A DNA stretch of 64,000 bases from NCBI GenBank assembly GCA_008828725.1, contig MEHQ01002874.1, forward strand, positions 40,854 to 104,853, read 5' to 3'. A model generated the notes under the pieces. It saw only the letters and a program-made list of their open reading frames with translations. It ran no database searches and was not told the DNA's origin. This DNA comes from Saccharina japonica. Taxonomy: Eukaryota; Sar; Phaeophyceae; Laminariales; Laminariaceae. Shown piece after piece: positions 45,680 through 57,931 of the stretch. Position numbers and translations under genes: made by a program. The stretch's first letter is position 1. Each line of letters starts with the position of its first letter.

Positions 45680-46504
45680 CTGCAAACAACAATCAGATGT
45701 AGATTGAAAACAGGAAAAATGAAAACAAAAATGCCCAACCAATATCGATTGGGTGCTATTATATACATCGTATGTACGTAGCAGTCCTCGTCGAGGAGGA
45801 CAGGGCGTTCCATCGATTTTTAGAAATCAATCGGCCCAAAAGCGCTGTCGCTTCCTCTGTGGACCCCACTCTGATCCCTATACCATACTGTACATCTCAA
45901 TCAGGGAGTGACGCGTACCACGTTGGGGACAGCACGGATCTGTTATGAGGACGCTCACCTGACGACGTCTGTAGTTCACCAAGCAGTCGGACGCAGCAGC
46001 AGCACCAGCAGCAGCACCAGCAGCAGCACCAGTTGACACCAGTTGCAAGCAGATACGTACACAAGCCACAATCCCCCGGACTATTGTGCACTCTTGTTGT
46101 CAGTTGTCAGGCGCCGTCTACCGGTACAATAACAGAAACCAGAACAGCAGGCAGCAGGCAGGGGAGCACGAAGAAAAGAGTAAAACGTGGAGCCACACTC
46201 CCAGACAAACCAAGAAAAAAAGAGGGGTGGACAAAGGGTGATAGTGGATCTTTAAAATGGGGGAAAAAAAGCAAAACCAAAAACAAAGCGGAGAGTCTTG
46301 CAAGAGTTGAATTGTTTGTGCAAATCGAGAAGATGATGGCACTTTTTTGTTCAACTCGATCAACTTGGTTGTATTAATCATTGCCCACCCTCTCTCTGAG
46401 ACTCGCACTCGAAATAATATACTTAATACCTGGTACTCGTATATATTAACAGCAATAATATTACGGAACAATATATCGGTACGCGCTTGGTACGCGTAGT
46501 AAAA

Positions 46505-47150
46505 ATAAGGGCAGCGGCCAAAAACAGGTACACCTGGTCTGTTCGGGGGCCAAAAACAGGTACATACTAAAATCAAGTTTAAAACGCACCCCACGAACCT
46601 GCCGTTCCTTGCAATGCAAAGTAGAGTGTTTTTGTTTTTTTCATGCTCTTCGTGCTCGCCCGGTGGCTACGTTACGAGTAGCTGCTATTAATAGTACGAG
46701 GAACGAACGCCTGCTGCTGCATTCTCCCTTCTCAACTTTTGTGACACCCCTGGTATTCCAAGTCAACCACAATCCCGAAGGGGAGCCTTCTATCTCGTAT
46801 TATTTCGGCGGAGGTATGCAGGCAGATATGTGTGTGTGTGTCGCTCGAGTGGCGTGTAGTGCGAGGTGCGAAGGGAGAAGGGGGTCTCCGCGTACGTCGG
46901 CATTTGTATAGGGGGCATAGGGTGGAACTATGAAGGGCCTCTGATTGGCTTAAAAACGACAAAAAAAAGGTGAAAGTCAAGCAGAGTAGACAAAATCAGG
47001 TATACCTGAGGTTTTAAAGAGGCAAACAGGTAATAGAATTTTGGACGCAATGGGCAGCGCACGTGGAGTGAGTTTTTGATTTGATTTTAAAGTATGTCGC
47101 TGTTTTTGGCCGCACGGACCAGGTATAACTTTTTTTTTGCCGCTGCCTTT
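46505..47150. mobile_element. MITE family D, copy 2, expanded
   Basis: GGGCAGCGGCCAAAAACAGG at the left is mirrored by TTTTTGGCCGCACGGACCAGG near 47105 and by GCCGCTGCC near 47140. The interior of about 600 bp is unrelated to copy 1 and may hold another insertion. Confidence 0.5.
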
Positions 47151-47386
47151 TTTTCCGTCTCCTTCTCCATTGATTGATATTACGTACTTTTCGGGTTACG
47201 TTGTATTTGCAACCTTTTTTACCGTGATTCCAATTCACTTGCACGAAAGTTATAACCGTAATTCTGCTGTTGTCAAAATTCAAAACTCTTGGGACGTAAT
47301 TTTAGCGATATTTCTCGCAGAACTAGGGAGACTTATTCTAGCAACGGCGGAAATGGCTCGGGGGGGGGGGGGGGGGGGGGGCGCTC

Positions 47387-48114
47387 TGGACGGAGGCGTT
47401 CCAACACGCCAGCGACGTCATCAACATGACGGCGAGGGTGAAGGACAAGCCGGACATTGCTCTCTCCGTTCCAGAACTTCTACCTGCAGAGCGCCGTTTG
47501 CGCGGCTGCTACCCTTCCTGAAGCCGGGGTACCACCACGTGAAGCGGACCCTGAAATCGGAGCTGAAAGGAGGAGCCGTGTTTTTACCCGAGCAGCGGCA
47601 TCAACCACCCCCAGGACTGCTGCAAGATCTTGCTGCAGTCTAGCTTCAAGTCTTACACTCGTGATGTTGCTTGGAAGCACCCCAGGAAGGACTTTTGTTG
47701 GCCTGCAGCCGGCGGTGTCCGAGGGAGCCCCCCTGACGCCACCGCCTCTGCCGCCATTCCCGGGGGTGCAGGAACGCCCGCACGATCTGAGCTTGGGGTA
47801 TGTGCCATCACCATCGCCGCTACTGCCGTCCTCGCCGCCTCTGTCGCCATCGCCGCTGCTGCCACCGCCGTCGTCGCCGCTGCAACTTCGGCCGCAGTCG
47901 CAGATGTCGGCGGGTGCTCCACGGGAACTTGGACAACACAACGCGGGCCCGGAGGACGGTGATGTGCAGAGGGGCCGTACGAGGGTAGAGGCGGCACGCA
48001 GCCATGGCGGCCACGAGCATGGGCTGCTGTCGTTGATGACGGCCCGGGAGGGTTTTGGTCATGTGCTTTTCCATTAAAGCGCGCCACGCCAAAGCCCCCC
48101 CCCATGACTCACTT
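47387..48114 (+). pseudogene. Ty1/copia integrase C-terminal region and linker, left part
   Basis: In changing plus-strand frames: WTEAFQHASDVINMTARV, FARLLPFLKPGYHHVKRT, GSGINHPQDCCKILLQ then KSYTRDVAWKHPRKDF, then VGLQPAVSEGAPLTPPPLPP. This order (late integrase, then proline-rich linker) matches copia-type pol before its reverse transcriptase, which resumes after the LINE at about 53776. Frame changes make it dead. A G-run of more than 15 at 47361 marks its left border. Confidence 0.65.
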
Positions 48115-48191
48115 CCCCCCCCTTCTGCTAGACAACTATGGGTTGGCGTCGAGTGGCAACGACGCTGTAAAACAAGCCACCAGACTTTATA

Positions 48192-48610
48192 CATGAAACT
48201 ACTGAGCTAAACAGTTTTTTTTCCTCATATCAAAACACAAACCGGACATAGACATGAAATTACTCAACTAATCAGTTTGTTTTCCTCATATCAAAACACA
48301 AACCGGATATAGACATTAAATCACTAAACTAACCGGTTTTTTTTCCTCGTATCAAAACACAAACCGGATATAGACAGTAAATCACTAAACTAACCAGTTT
48401 TTTTTCCTCATATCAAAACACAAACCGGACATAGACATGAAAATACTAAACTAGCCAGTTTTTTTTCCATATCAAAACACAAACCGGGTATAGACATGAA
48501 ACTACTCAACTAACCAGTTTTTTTTTCTCATATCAAAACAAAAGACGGACATAGACATGAAATTACTAAACTAACCAGTTTTTTTTCTTTCCACATATCA
48601 AAACCCAAAC
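48192..48610 (+). repeat. 60-bp tandem repeats in the LINE 5' region
   Basis: About seven copies of a unit with CATATCAAAACACAAACCGG and ATAGACATGAAATTACT, step 59-62 bp, diverging toward the right end. Repeated 5' units act as promoter modules in some LINEs; that role is inferred here. Confidence 0.85.
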
Positions 48611-49532
48611 CACACACTTAGTGTATATCTTCTCCCATATCGTACCAGGTAATACACAGCAAAACGTTGAAACACAAACAAAAAACCTAGCATGAAGGAG
48701 GACCACCTTACATGCACACACATAGATAAAGCAAGATCACCCCGACAGGTTCAATTCACATGAAGGTTGGGGTCTCGTGGTGAGATACCCGGAAACTTTT
48801 ACCGATTTCCATTGGGCGATGGAAGTCTGGTCCGACATCGTCCTAAACCCCTGAAACTTGGTGCCCATACCATGCGCCAAATGAAGGGGAGGGGTGGATG
48901 ATGCATGCCATTAAGTCAGGCCAATTGAACTCATGAAACAAACGCCTTGCCAATGACGACCACACGACCAAAGAGACGGAGCACCAAGCGGTACGTAGGT
49001 ATCTTGATATCTTGAAGGATAGAAGCCGGTACAAAATGTAGGGGGATTGTTGGCCAAGCTTTCGGCAGCGAAGGTCTACTCGGGAGCATTAGAGGGGTAG
49101 CTACCCATGGTGAAACGTACATACGGTGGAGGAAGCGACGTACGGGGCATTCCGATGTGTGAGTAAGACTTTGTGTTATGCAAGCCGTCCTGGAACCTTG
49201 CACGGTAAAAATGACCTCCCTGGAGGAAAGTAGCCAGTACAGCAGCGGGGCAAGAAGATAGAAGATACGGTCGTGGGACGCCAGGATGGTTACCATGCAG
49301 ATCGCCTGACACAAACGTGGGGTACTTGTGTTAAGGGTGTTGAACTTGGCTCCAGGCTATGAGCCCGTGTTGGAAACACTATTTAGTGTGGTGCGCCGGC
49401 AAAATAACTGAAAGACACCAGACCCTCAACGAGTACTAGGATTGGGAAGTCCCAGTAACTTGAACATTTCCCACTACAAACACGAACAAAAACAAGCTGG
49501 AGATAGTCTCGGAAGAGATTCAGAGAAAAACG

Positions 49533-52500
49533 GTGAGGCAGGGTAGGTGGAGTAAGAAAGACTGGAAGGGTAAAGTACTAGTAGTGCTGGTATTCGGAGT
49601 TCCTAGCGACATGACGAGAATAGAGTTCAAGAGGAAGTGCGACGAAGTAGGACTATACTGCTTTGCATTAGGACAAGTAGAAAGGGAGGGAGAGCATTTT
49701 CGAGTCACACTTAAACCGAAAGCGAGCATGGAGTGGCAGAGATTAGAGACAGAACAAGTGTCGGCATGGGTTAGAAGACTAGGGTGGAGGGTATGTATAG
49801 CTAATGGAATAGCGAATCTAAGACGTAGTCCTAGGGTGAACGAAGGTAAGGGGAGGCAGGAAACAGTAACTGGCCCAAAGGGAATGGGAGAGAAACACAG
49901 TGGCGTAGAGCAAAAAGACAAAACCAGAAACGGAAACAGTCAGAAAGCTCAAAGAAAAGAACACAGAAGTAGCAACGAAGGAGAAAAAACGAAAGACAAG
50001 AGTCGAGCGAACAATGAAACGAAGAAGAAGCTGAGAATAGGGTCATGGAACGTATGTGGATTCGCCACGGAAGAGCGCAAGAGGATAGAAATAGCCGAAC
50101 AAGTAAGTGAGCGCGACTTAGACATAGTGGGAATTCAAGAGTCGTGGGAAAAAGAGGGGGGCGAAATAGGATGCACAATTGGAGAGTACGCATGGATAGG
50201 GAAAAAGAGAAAGGGACAGAACAAGAAGAATAGGGGGGCGGGGGGAGTAGGGTTCCTAGTCAAAGAATACCTGTGTGACATAATAGAAGTGATCAAAGAC
50301 ACGAAATTCGATGAAAGCATCTGGATAAAGATACCAGGGGAGAGGGGAGCGAAAGATTATTTCTTAGGAAACATCTATATGCCCCCAGAGTCGAAGAGTA
50401 CGGTCAAAGATATACAGAAGAAGTTCGGAGAAATAGCAGTAGATGTACAAAAATATAAAAGACAAGGAGAAGTAGTACTAGTCGGAGATTTTAACTCAAG
50501 AATTGGGAAGGCAAGCAACCCGAACGAGAACATTGGACAGTATGGGGAAGTAACAAAGAATAAGAACGGGGAAGAGATGCTGAAATTCCTTAAGAACAAT
50601 GAGATGAAGACTCTGAACGGTAGAGCAAACAAGCCAGAGCCAGAATGGACTAGACAGTGCATACAAAAGGGAGAAAGCTCCGTTCTTGACTTTATAGTGG
50701 TAGAAAACGGAAGTAGTAAGGAAACTGAAGTACATGTATGCGCAGCGGACGTAGGAACTACGGATCACTGCCTAATATGGACAGACAGCCAGCAGACGAG
50801 AGTTATCAAAAATAGGCGCGGTAGGAAATTGTACAGATGGCGAATAGATAAACTAGAAGTAAAGGAAAAACGGGAAGAGTTCCAAGAAGAGATGACTAAA
50901 AATGCAGAGCATTTTTCCGATCTGCTGGAAAGCATAGGTACGACAAAGAACAATATAGAGAGAGATAATGCAGGAGCGAGGATAATAGAAGGATGGGAGA
51001 AATTGGTCAAGACCACAGCAAGTAAAGTAATAGGAAAGAAGTTGATAATATGCAATAGAGCAGTAAAATGGTGGGATGACGAAGTAAAAGAGGCTATAGG
51101 AGTAAGGAGAAAGGCACACGCAAGATACGCATCGAGCAAAACTACGTCAGGATGGGAGGAGTATGGTATTGCTAGAAATAAAGTAAAAAAGGTGGTTGAG
51201 AAGAAGAAGAAAGGGGTATGGAAAGACGTAGTTACTAAAACGAATGAAGACTTTGATGGCGGGATGAAGCAGATGTGGGTAGGGATAAAAGGGATACTAG
51301 GCAAACAAGCAGGAGAGGCAGATACGGGGATAGCTACATTAAGAGCACAGAACGGTAAAATGGTTAGTAGTTCGAAGGGGAAAAGGGAAGTACTTGTAGA
51401 GCATTACCGCAAGCTAGGGACGCCCACAACCAACGAAACGTTCGACAAAGAATTTGAGAAAGATATCAACGCGTGGGCGGAGGCGAACGTAGATGCATCA
51501 GAAAGGGAAGACAGTGGTTCAGAAGGGTTACAGGGAGAGTTCACAAGAGAAGAAGTTAAGAAGTGTGTAGCTAAACTTAAGAATAGAAAGGCAGCAGGGG
51601 CAGACCAAATAGTTAATGAATTTATGAAGTACGGGGGAGAAGGAATGCTTACCATGATGGTTAAGTTGTATAACTGGATATGGAAAAACGAGTACGCACC
51701 TAAGAGATGGAGAGAAGGAGTAGTAGTAAACTTGTTTAAGAAAGGAGACAAGGCTGACCCGGGTAACTATAGGGGAATAACGCTACTAAGCACTGTAGGT
51801 AAAACGTTCTGTAAGATTTTGAACGATAGAATGGGAACAATGATGGAGAAGGAAGAAAAGATTAGCGAAGGGCAAGCAGGATTTAGGCCAAACCGTAGCT
51901 GCGTCGATCATGTGTACACATTAGGTAAGATAATCCAAGGCAGGAAAGACGCGGGGCTAACAACGTACTGTTTCTTTTTAGATGTACAGAAGGCCTACGA
52001 TACAGTATGGAGAAATGGGCTGTGGAAAAAGTTGTGGGAAATAGGGATAAGAGGAAAGATGTGGAGAATGATGAAGAAGATGACGGAATGTGCGAGAAGT
52101 GCTGTGATGTTGGACGGGGAGATATCGAAGTGCGTTGATATCCTACAAGGAGTTGCACAGGGATGTACGCTATCACCTAACCTATTCAAGGTATATATTA
52201 ATGACATGATATTAATAGTAGCAGTAGAAGCAGCATCGCAGGGGGTCACGGTGGGCGAAGATACGGTGTCGGGATTGATGTTTGCGGATGATTTCGTCTG
52301 CATATCAAAATCACCCGAAGGACTGCAGAAACAAATAGAGAAGGCACTAGAGTACACCAGGAAGTGGAGAGTGACGGCGAACGTAAAAAAGTGCGCAGTA
52401 GTTGTATGTAACGAAGATAAGGAGAGTCCGGTAACTTGTAAGTGGAAGTGGGGAGAAGATGAATTATCGATCGTAGACCAGTATACGTACCTTGGCGTAG

Positions 52501-53607
52501 AGATCTCGAAAGATTGCTCTTGGGATGCACACATAAATAAGGTACTAGTCAAGGGTAAGGCACACGTAGGCAAGATGGAAGCAGTCCTAACAGACTCGCA
52601 CCCTGACACTAGAATTAAGAGATTTATACGGATGAATGTGATTGTACCAAAGCTAGAATATGCAGGAGGAGTATGGGAAGGGAATGCGAAGCTCGTGAAA
52701 CAGCTGGAAATAGTACAGATGACAGCAGCTGAAAAAGTACTAGGATGCTCAAGTACGACGAGTAATACAGTATTGACAGCAGAACTGGGAATGTACCCAC
52801 GTAAGACAAATAGAGACGTACGTAAGTTGAAATGCCAATATAAAGTAAAGAACATGCCAAATAAGAGGTTAACAGCCATAGCTGATAAAGCTATATGGGA
52901 GAAAGTAACTAAAGGGCGAGCTGGAATAAGGTGGGATAGCGTAGTCGAAAAGTATGGAAGGATATCGGAAACCAAAAAGAGATGCTGGCCATGGAGAAAT
53001 TTAGCGGATACAAGACAGAAGTAAAAGAAAGGATAGAAAGAAGGGAAAGGCTAGAGCTAAGAAAGAAGGTGGAAGGGGAAGAACACTTAGATATATACGA
53101 GAAGGAATAGGAATGAAAAGGTATCTGCACGGCCCAATGGACTTCGCGAAAAAGCTGAAACTGCGATTTCGTGTAGAGGATCTGGACCTGCCAGAAGGAA
53201 GAAGGAGGTATACCAGTAGCCGGGAGGAGGAGGAAGTAGATGCACAGATGTGCCCATGTGGCACGGCCATAGAGAGTAGATTTCACATAGTGGGAGAATG
53301 TGAAAGATGCAAGGAGGAAAGGGATGTGTTAGAGGAGGAGATGACAAAAATCGACGAGTGTGACATGGAGCAGTTTGGTACACTAAATAGTAGCGAGAAA
53401 ACGATCGCTATCTTAAGAGATAGATGGTGACCACAGGTGGCGAAACAGGAAGGGGATAAGATTAGTAAAAAGTTTCTTTGTAATATATGGAAACAGCGTA
53501 ATGACCGCCCAAGTGTTGGAGGTGTCTCTATTAGGAGTAGGAACGGTGCTCCGTCTCGAAAGGGATGCGTGATCAATGGTCAAATGACTAAGGCAAGCAA
53601 CAAATGA
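49533..53607 (+). CDS. LINE polyprotein: AP endonuclease and reverse transcriptase
   Basis: The frame is open from 49464; the first ATG is at 49611 (residue 27 of the open frame), so the start is unsure. A basic linker is followed by an exonuclease-endonuclease-phosphatase domain (about 165-415): LRIGSWNVCGF, GIQESW, VGDFNSRIG, TTDHCLIW. The reverse transcriptase (about 640-930) shows KKGDKADPGNYRGITLLS, GQAGFRPNRSC, FLDVQKAYDTVW, AQGCTLSPNLF and the active site FADDFVCIS (residue 917). The first frame stops at 53024. The C-terminus continues after two frame changes (near 52980 and 53100) as GMKRYLHGPMDF, then a zinc-knuckle-like CPCG...ESRFHIVGEC. A TGA replaces tryptophan at 53428-53430, and the end is at 53607. 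It nicks DNA and copies its RNA at the nick. The lesions are few, so death is recent. Confidence 0.9.
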
Positions 53608-53635
53608 GTACGCCCCCCCTCCCCCATGACTCACT

Positions 53636-54955
53636 CGCCCGGCAAGTGAGCTCTCGACGCCGAACTCGTAAGCCGAGGCCTGTGCCGACGATGACCCCGA
53701 ATAGTTGGTTGTAGGCGACGGGGAAGGAATGTCATGGCCTGGCTGACGCAGGAACATTTGAAGGTTCGTAGCCACCGAGGTGGCGAGGGGTTTGAAACAG
53801 CATGAGGGTAACGATATATTTGAGGCTTTTGCTCCGACGCCAGTGGCGTCTTGTTTTCATCTGTTGGCTGGTACGCATGACGTGCGAGTTGGATTTAGAT
53901 GTGACATTTTGATGCCGAGCAAGCATCCGACCAGTCAAATCTGCAGGAGGATGTGTTTATGTGTCTACCTGAGGGTTGCGGTGAAATGTTCGATAAGGTA
54001 GTACGGTTGAACCACAGTCTCTACGGCTTGAAGCAAGCGTCGATATCGTGGCAAGGTCACTTGATGATGCACACGAACGGTATTGAATTTGAGCACTGCC
54101 CCGCGGGTGTTTGTGTTATGCGTATGATCGAGTCGGGGTCTGTGTCAATAGTAACAGTAGTACATGTGGATGAAATATGTGCCGTGGGACGAGAGGACAG
54201 GTGTGACCAGTTCTGCGATGACCTGAATGGACTTGACGCAATCAATAATTTGGACGAGTTTAGGTGGTACGCTGGATGCCATTTTCTAGGGACTGGGGGG
54301 GTGGTATGTTAACGATTTCGCAGCAATCCTTCGCTGAAAACACGGCTGCATAAGTCAATGTCGACTCGGGTACCTTGGATAACTCCGCTGGCAACAGGCC
54401 TGGAGCTCGAGGCGTTCGGCTTAACTGAAACCGAGGGCGACTGGCCATTTCATGGGTTAGTTGGGTGCTTGATGTGGCTTGCAAACCAGACGCGACCGGA
54501 TATCTCGAACGCTGTTCGAGCGGTAGCTAGGTATACATGTTCACCCAAGGAAAATCACTGGAGAGCAGCGATCGGTGTTCTAGAGTACGTGTCTTGTACC
54601 ACTGTAGTGATTACGGTACTACATTTCAGAGAGACAGTGGGCTTGAGCTGGTAGCCCTTGCTGACGCGAGCTATGCAAGCAAGGCCACGGATAGGAAGCT
54701 AGTTTCAGGTGGGGTTGTCACATGCGCAAGTGCCTCCGTGTGCCGGTTCTCTAGGACGCAGAAATGTGTCACGCTTTCGACTACCACGGCAGAATATATA
54801 TATGTAGCCATGACAAACAGAATCAAGGAGGTGAATTTTTATGCGGTATGTGTGGAATTTCAGTTTTTTCCTGGCTTTGGTTCACCGTCTATCACGTTTT
54901 CGAGGATACAAAGGGGGCGATTCAGTTGGCGAAGGTACCAGGCTGACTAGTAAGT
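53636..54955 (+). pseudogene. Ty1/copia reverse transcriptase and RNase H, right part
   Basis: From 53776: RGLKQHEGNDIFEAFAPTP (first RT block), KVVRLNHSLYGLKQASISW (the LYGLKQ block), VVHVDEICAVG where the usual D-D pair reads D-E, CLMWLANQTRPDISNAVRAV, and an RNase H end LSTTTAEYIYVA. Frameshifts and the altered active site make it inactive. The segment 53636-53775 should be linker but is too decayed to follow. Confidence 0.75.
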
Positions 54956-54964
54956 CCCGGGCAA

Positions 54965-55180
54965 GTGGTTAACCAAAACATATAACCAAAAACGGTTGAA
55001 AGCCAACCATAATAGACATTTTGCAGTTTTACCCGGGACAATTTCTCTCAAAAATGGGTACAAACTGTTTTTGGCCAATCGCGTGGCTCGCTGGGCGTGT
55101 TTTTTACTTGATTCCAGAATGTACCCGTTTTTCAGTGAAAACCGACCGGGTATACCCGTTTTTGGTCATTTCCCTTGATT
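54965..55180. mobile_element. MITE family D, copy 3
   Basis: ATATAACCAAAAACGG at the left; TATACCCGTTTTTGGTCATT at the right. The left end is less well kept. Confidence 0.6.
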
Positions 55181-55244
55181 TTTTTGTCTATCGCATCTCC
55201 TCTGGGAGAAGCATGACATATTTTTTCTTTTTTGTCATGTTTTT

Positions 55245-55590
55245 GTTTGGTTGTCTGATTGTTTGTTGATTTGCTCTATTATGTTTATGTTTTATTCTTT
55301 TTTTTCCTTTCTCGCTTTTTCCCTTTTTTTCTTTTCTTTTTTCTCTTCTTTTTTTCTCTTTCATGCACCTGGATTGCTAGCAGGGTAGGTCTTGCCTGTC
55401 CTATATGGCATTATTACATTGTCTGCTCTGCTTACTGCACGGGCAGTAGTATCTCTATGTCGTAGTTTTGTGACCACATAACTGGTACCTTTTTAGGATG
55501 AAGAATCGGCACGGACACTGACTGGGTGTGCTGGATGTCGACGGGTAGAATGGAAGGTTGAATGTGAAGAATACCAGACACATACATATA
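55245..55590 (+). mobile_element. LINE-B type 3' tail
   Basis: T-rich lead, CACCTGGATTGCTAGCAGGG, GTTTTGTGACCACATAACTG, GGATGTCGACGGGTAGAA, end AATGTGAAGAATA. Confidence 0.6.
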
Positions 55591-55779
55591 TATTGTTTTT
55601 GCCCTCGATGAAATACATTCGAGCGATGTTCTCACTTTGCACTTTTCTAGAGTATGGCCGCGACTTATAAGTGTTTCAAAAATCGGGGATTTTGCGGTTG
55701 TTGAGTTCCCGTTTGTTTTGCTGCCCAGAAGGCTGTCTATGTACTAATAGGCCTGTATGTCTAGACAAGTAGTCTACTA

Positions 55780-55985
55780 TTAATAAATAGATGCTGTATC
55801 TTTTCTTCTTCGCGCGATCAAAATGGAAGGCACGAACCGTATTGGGTGGGGGAGGGAGAGGAGCCTACTTTGAAGCCTACTTTGTGACCCCGGATCCGAG
55901 TTACAACTAGGGAGGAGAGAGAAAAGAAAGGCGAAGAAAATAAAACGGATGAACCCCAAAAACAAACAAAAAAACAGAAACCTAA
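55780..55985 (+). mobile_element. SINE-A, 5'-truncated copy
   Basis: Starts inside the body (CGCGCGATCAAAATGG), with GTGACCCCGGATCCGAG and an A-rich tail with C interruptions. Confidence 0.65.
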
Positions 55986-56069
55986 AAAACAAAATCCGGG
56001 AAACAGCCTTTTTCAGCTTTTCATAAAAAAAGGTTCTCCTATTTCCTATTTCCACTCATCATCATGTAT

Positions 56070-56395
56070 GTGTTTGATTGTTGATTTGCTTTATTATTAT
56101 TATTTATTTATTTTCCTTTTTTTTTTTCTCTTCTTAATTTTTCTTATTTTTTTTTCTCTTTTATCTTTTATGCACCTGGATTGCTAGCAGGGTAGGTCTT
56201 GCCTGTCGTATAGGAATGGCATTGCAGTGTCTGCCCTGCTTACTGCACTGAGCGTAGTATCTCTATGCCGTAGTTTTGTGACCACAGAACTGGTACCTTT
56301 TTAGGATGATGAAACGGCACGAACACTGGGTGTGCTGGATGTCGACGGATAGAACAGGAAGGTTTAATGTGAAGAACACACACACACTCATTCCA
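56070..56395 (+). mobile_element. LINE-B type 3' tail
   Basis: Same order as at 55245-55590, ending GGTTTAATGTGAAGAACACA with a (CA)n tail. Confidence 0.65.
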
Positions 56396-56814
56396 GGGAA
56401 CAAAAAAAAAAGAAGAAAAAAATAGGAACCCAAACAACAACTTTCCGGGAAACAGCCTTTTTCAGCTCTGCCCAAAAATTTCTACTTAACACGTCCCCTC
56501 ATTCCAGTAGGGAAAAGGTTTTTTGTTTGGGGGGAGACAACAAAAAATGTCATCCCCGGGTGGCCCCCGCTCGCAAACACTTCCAAATCAATCGACAACG
56601 TGTAATATGATAATATGTTGCGTTACTATTCGTAGCAGAACGTCAAAACATACGCAACGTACAAGTACTACTACTGTCTGTACTTGGCAAAAGCGTTAGT
56701 TTCCGTTGTTAATCGGGGGGTTCTACGTAGTACATATATATATGGAGGTGTGATTAACCCCCGGGGATGGGGGACGTGAATATTTTCCTCTGAAAGTGAA
56801 TATTACTCCTATTT

Positions 56815-57135
56815 TTTTTTTTTTTTGTCCATCCCATGTATTATCTTCGCACTTCCGTCTTTCTCCCTCCCTAGTCGTAACTCAGATCCGGGGCCACAAA
56901 ATAGGCTCCTCTCCCTCCTCCCCCACTACGGTTCATGCCTTGCATTTTTATCGCGAGAAGATTTCAGCACTCTCTTCCCTCGTCAACTCTCGTCGAATTT
57001 TGCTTACCCACGCTATAATATGCGCTCTCGACAGACGGTGTCATTTGATAATAAAAACCTCCATGGGGAGAATCGAACCCTCGACATCCGGGCCTACAGG
57101 CTTCGTGGCTACCAGTTAGACCACCGGGTCGATTA
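56815..57135 (-). mobile_element. SINE-A, full but diverged copy
   Basis: Poly-T start, body in reverse, then a tRNA-like head AGAATCGAACCCTCGACATC ... ACCAGTTAGACCACCGGG (B and A boxes inverted). Confidence 0.8.
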
Positions 57136-57206
57136 TTTCGGGTAATTACCGCTACCGGGTAATACGCATCCTCCCCGGTACGGATAGCATACATACATAT
57201 ATACAA

Positions 57207-57377
57207 AGTACAGGACACCTAATAAGAAACAGGAAATCTGGTCCATCCAGGCTGGATTTATTATCCGGGAGAGGGTGATTTCTACACTATTTTCAAGATG
57301 CAGCCTCCCGAATTTAATAATTTCCTCCAAATCTCAACCTGTCGTTCTTATTAGCCTGTTTCATATTATTAGATCTC
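57207..57377. mobile_element. MITE family C, copy 5
   Basis: TACAGGACACCTAATAAG at 57208 and an eroded TTAGATCTCCTGTA end. TA-CAG and CTG-TA borders are clear on both sides. Confidence 0.75.
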
Positions 57378-57384
57378 CTGTACC

Positions 57385-57545
57385 AGACTTACTGCACTGA
57401 GCGTAGTATCTCTGTGTCGTAGTTTTGTGACCACAGAACTGGTACCTTTTTAGGATGAATCGGCACGGACACTGGGTGTGCTGGATGTCGACGGGTAGAA
57501 AGGAAGGTTTAATGTGAAGAACACACACACACACACCAGGGGCGC
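57385..57545 (+). mobile_element. LINE-B type 3' tail, short
   Basis: TTACTGCACTGAGCGTAGT, GTGACCACAGAACTGGTACC, GGTTTAATGTGAAGA then (CA)n. Confidence 0.65.
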
Positions 57546-57931
57546 CCGGAAAAAAGAGAAAACGACACACCACAACCCCAGAGATCGGAATAGGAAACCG
57601 TTGCAACCGTTGTGATCACATGATGAAATAAGAAAATGGAAAACAAAAATGATCCTTATTTTCATTTTTTCACTTGGTCTTAGTAACCCACCCCCCCCTA
57701 ACGAACAAAAAATTCTGTGAGATGTCGAAAAATAATTTTTCGACCACCCTCGCCTGTACCGCTGTATACATCGTCAAAGTTACGTATTACAAGAAATAGT
57801 AAATACGCAAAAATCACCGTATCTCACAGCAGAGTCAACACCACCAGGCCCTGCCCTTCAGCACACACTACATATTACTTCTTCTTGGAGAACGAGAACG
57901 ATAACCCCCATCCATCATCATCATCGTGGTG

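Larger units (their letters stand above)
48115..53621 (+). mobile_element. Near-complete non-LTR retrotransposon (LINE) inserted in a copia element
   Basis: The 14-mer CCCCATGACTCACT flanks it at 48101-48114 and 53622-53635, a target-site duplication. The element has a 1.4-kb 5' region with tandem repeats (48192-48610), one long endonuclease-RT ORF, and almost no 3' untranslated sequence, since the last stop (53605-53607) lies about 14 bp before the duplication. No poly-A tail is visible. It is a different lineage from LINE-B. Confidence 0.85.

Noticed and set aside
47653..48105. Minus-strand Ala/Pro-rich frame of 150 codons
   Set aside because: The plus strand gives recognisable copia integrase and linker blocks in the right order, so the minus frame is a shadow.
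49520..53286. Many long minus-strand frames opposite the LINE ORF (up to 326 codons)
   Set aside because: Shadows of the plus-strand polyprotein, low in motifs and explained by its A-rich codon use.
53413..53775. Minus-strand frame of 120 codons across the LINE end
   Set aside because: It crosses the LINE-copia junction and the target duplication, so it cannot be an old gene.
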